Shown here: positions 42,569 to 43,547 of the stretch, one piece after another | How the letters are laid out: each line of letters begins with the position of its first letter | Position numbering within the stretch: position 1 is the stretch's first letter | Translations under genes and position numbers: made by a program | Notes under the pieces: generated by a model | The model's database searches: none | What the model was told of the DNA's origin: nothing | Seen by the model: the letters and a program-made list of their open reading frames with translations, nothing else | Assembly (NCBI GenBank): GCA_010015675.1 | Contig: ML977005.1 | Span: 520,491 to 564,037 of the forward strand | From: Byssothecium circinans | Taxonomy: Eukaryota > Ascomycota > Dothideomycetes > Pleosporales > Massarinaceae | DNA: 43,547 nucleotides | Direction of reading: 5' to 3'

Positions 42569-43547
42569 ACTCTGGCTCATACTACCACGCCATGGCTACA
42601 CGCAAACATCGAAAACGTCGCAACCAACAGAACCGATCTGAAGCTCCTCGTAAGCCACGTCAGCTCACAGGACTTAAAGCTCATATACTACTCGGTCACC
42701 CAGGACTAGAGCCTCTCAAGCATCTCACTGCTGCTTCATCAGGGATCTACATTTCAACCCCACTACCAGCGACCAAAGACTGCCCTCAATGCAGCACCAA
42801 CAAAGCAACCGAGCAAGTATCACGTCGCTCTGAACGCGAGCAGCCACCAACCAAACCATTCGAGTCGATTGCTATCGATATAATCGAGCTCGACTGCCTC
42901 ACGTTTACCGGCGAACGTTATGCTTTCCAAGCCTATGACGTATTCTCAAAGTTCAACTTCGTCATCATTATCAAGAAAAAGAACCAAGAGAGCTTGCTTG
43001 CAGCCTTCAAAGAAGTCGACCGACTTATCAAACGTCAATTCAATACCGCACCCATCTTTCTCTATCTCGACGGTGAAAAAGGCTATGGATTCAAAGCCCT
43101 TAATGACTCACTAGTTTCCTATACCAAGTCAGAAGGGATACAGCTTCAACTCCGCTCTCCAGATACACCAGCACAATCAGGCCACGCAGAACGCTCGGGA
43201 CGCAATCTCATTGAACGAGCTTAGTTACTCCGTATAACGTCTAGTCTTCCACTACATCTCTTAGGAGAGTTCTACCCATACGCTGCCTATCTGCTTAACC
43301 GCACACTAACCAAAGCGCTTGGGTGGAAAACACCGTTTGAAACTGTCTATAACCGTCAGCCGTCACTAGCCCATCTTCACATGTACGGTTGCCGCGTATA
43401 CGCTCTACGCAAGAAAATTAACCGCAAAGACAAGCTTACTCCTTGAGCACTCATCGGCTATTTCGTTGGCATCGATTCCCGCAACATCTATCGTGTTTAG
43501 CTACCAGGAGCTCAATCCTTTGGCCACAGAGGGAAGATTATCCGAAC
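42569..43547 (+). pseudogene. copia GAG-pre-integrase and integrase, lightly mutated
   Basis: Continues the copia polyprotein after the hAT-2 insertion (ATG at 42590 is internal). GAG-pre-integrase finger: LLGHPGLEPLKHL and CPQCSTNK. Integrase core with the DDE residues visible: first Asp in SIAIDIIELD, second in FLYLDGEKGYG, Glu in SGHAERSGRNLIERA. TAG at 43222 follows ERA. The same frame then reads FYPYAAYLLNRTLTKALGWK, TPFETVYNRQPSLAHLHMYG, TGA at 43444 where Arg is expected, IGYFVGIDSRNIYRV, TAG at 43498 where Trp is expected, and runs off the window. Reverse transcriptase would follow outside. Confidence 0.9.

Larger units (their letters stand above)
37405..43547 (+). mobile_element. Ty1/copia retrotransposon, copy B, with nested hAT-2
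   Basis: Same family as copy A, on the opposite strand, running off the right edge. Order: LTR 37405-37706, Gag and zinc knuckle, protease (39054), then the 3004-bp hAT-2 insertion 39557-42560, then GAG-pre-integrase and integrase. The distance from protease to integrase without the insert is about 515 bp, against about 470 bp in copy A. Left of the insertion the element is heavily RIP'd; right of it there are only three stops in nearly 1 kb. Confidence 0.85.

Overview
The window looks like transposon-rich, RIP-mutated DNA from a filamentous ascomycete (Pezizomycotina), probably subtelomeric. Evidence: almost every old coding stretch is still readable in one frame but is punctured by TAG/TAA at positions where related copies have Trp or Gln (TGG to TAG, CAG to TAG, both CpA to TpA changes); there is a degraded fungal NLR (nucleoside phosphorylase-NACHT-ankyrin), a degraded telomere-linked-type RecQ helicase, a fungal PD-(D/E)XK nuclease-like gene, Ty1/copia and hAT transposons, and a pogo-type transposase tail. 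No gene in the window looks intact and functional. Assignments are from reading translations by eye; no database search was run.

Layout. 1-263: sequence foreign to the neighbouring retroelement. 264-2926 (minus): 5' part of a Ty1/copia element (LTR, Gag, zinc knuckle, protease, start of integrase), only lightly mutated; its LTR appears to break a small secreted-protein-like gene (2927-3091). 3.1-10.6 kb: AT-rich RIP'd DNA with several unidentified coding remnants and an RNase III-like fragment. 10.6-14.7 kb: a PD-(D/E)XK nuclease-like gene split by a 3.1-kb hAT element that has a perfect 8-bp target duplication. 15.25-20.2 kb: an NLR pseudogene with a well-preserved, GC-richer ankyrin array, bracketed by inverted copies of a dispersed coding repeat. 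20.4-30.1 kb: a membrane-protein remnant, a coiled-coil remnant, and a divergent pair of long unidentified genes carrying in-frame minisatellites. 30.9-32.2 kb: RecQ helicase pseudogene. 32.3-37.3 kb: poly-T/tRNA-like block, transposase tail, and three more unidentified remnants, one with a recognisable intron. 37.4-43.5 kb: a second copy of the same copia family, on the plus strand, into which a second hAT element (39557-42560) has jumped between protease and integrase.

The two copia copies point towards each other from the window ends (minus at left, plus at right, so 5' ends face inward) and let each other's boundaries and insertion sites be read. RIP damage is uneven: 3.1-39.9 kb is heavily hit apart from the ankyrin array, while both outer edges, including the right half of copia copy B, are nearly clean. 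How the genes work together cannot be said, because all are broken; what can be read is an order of insertion events and a mutational history.
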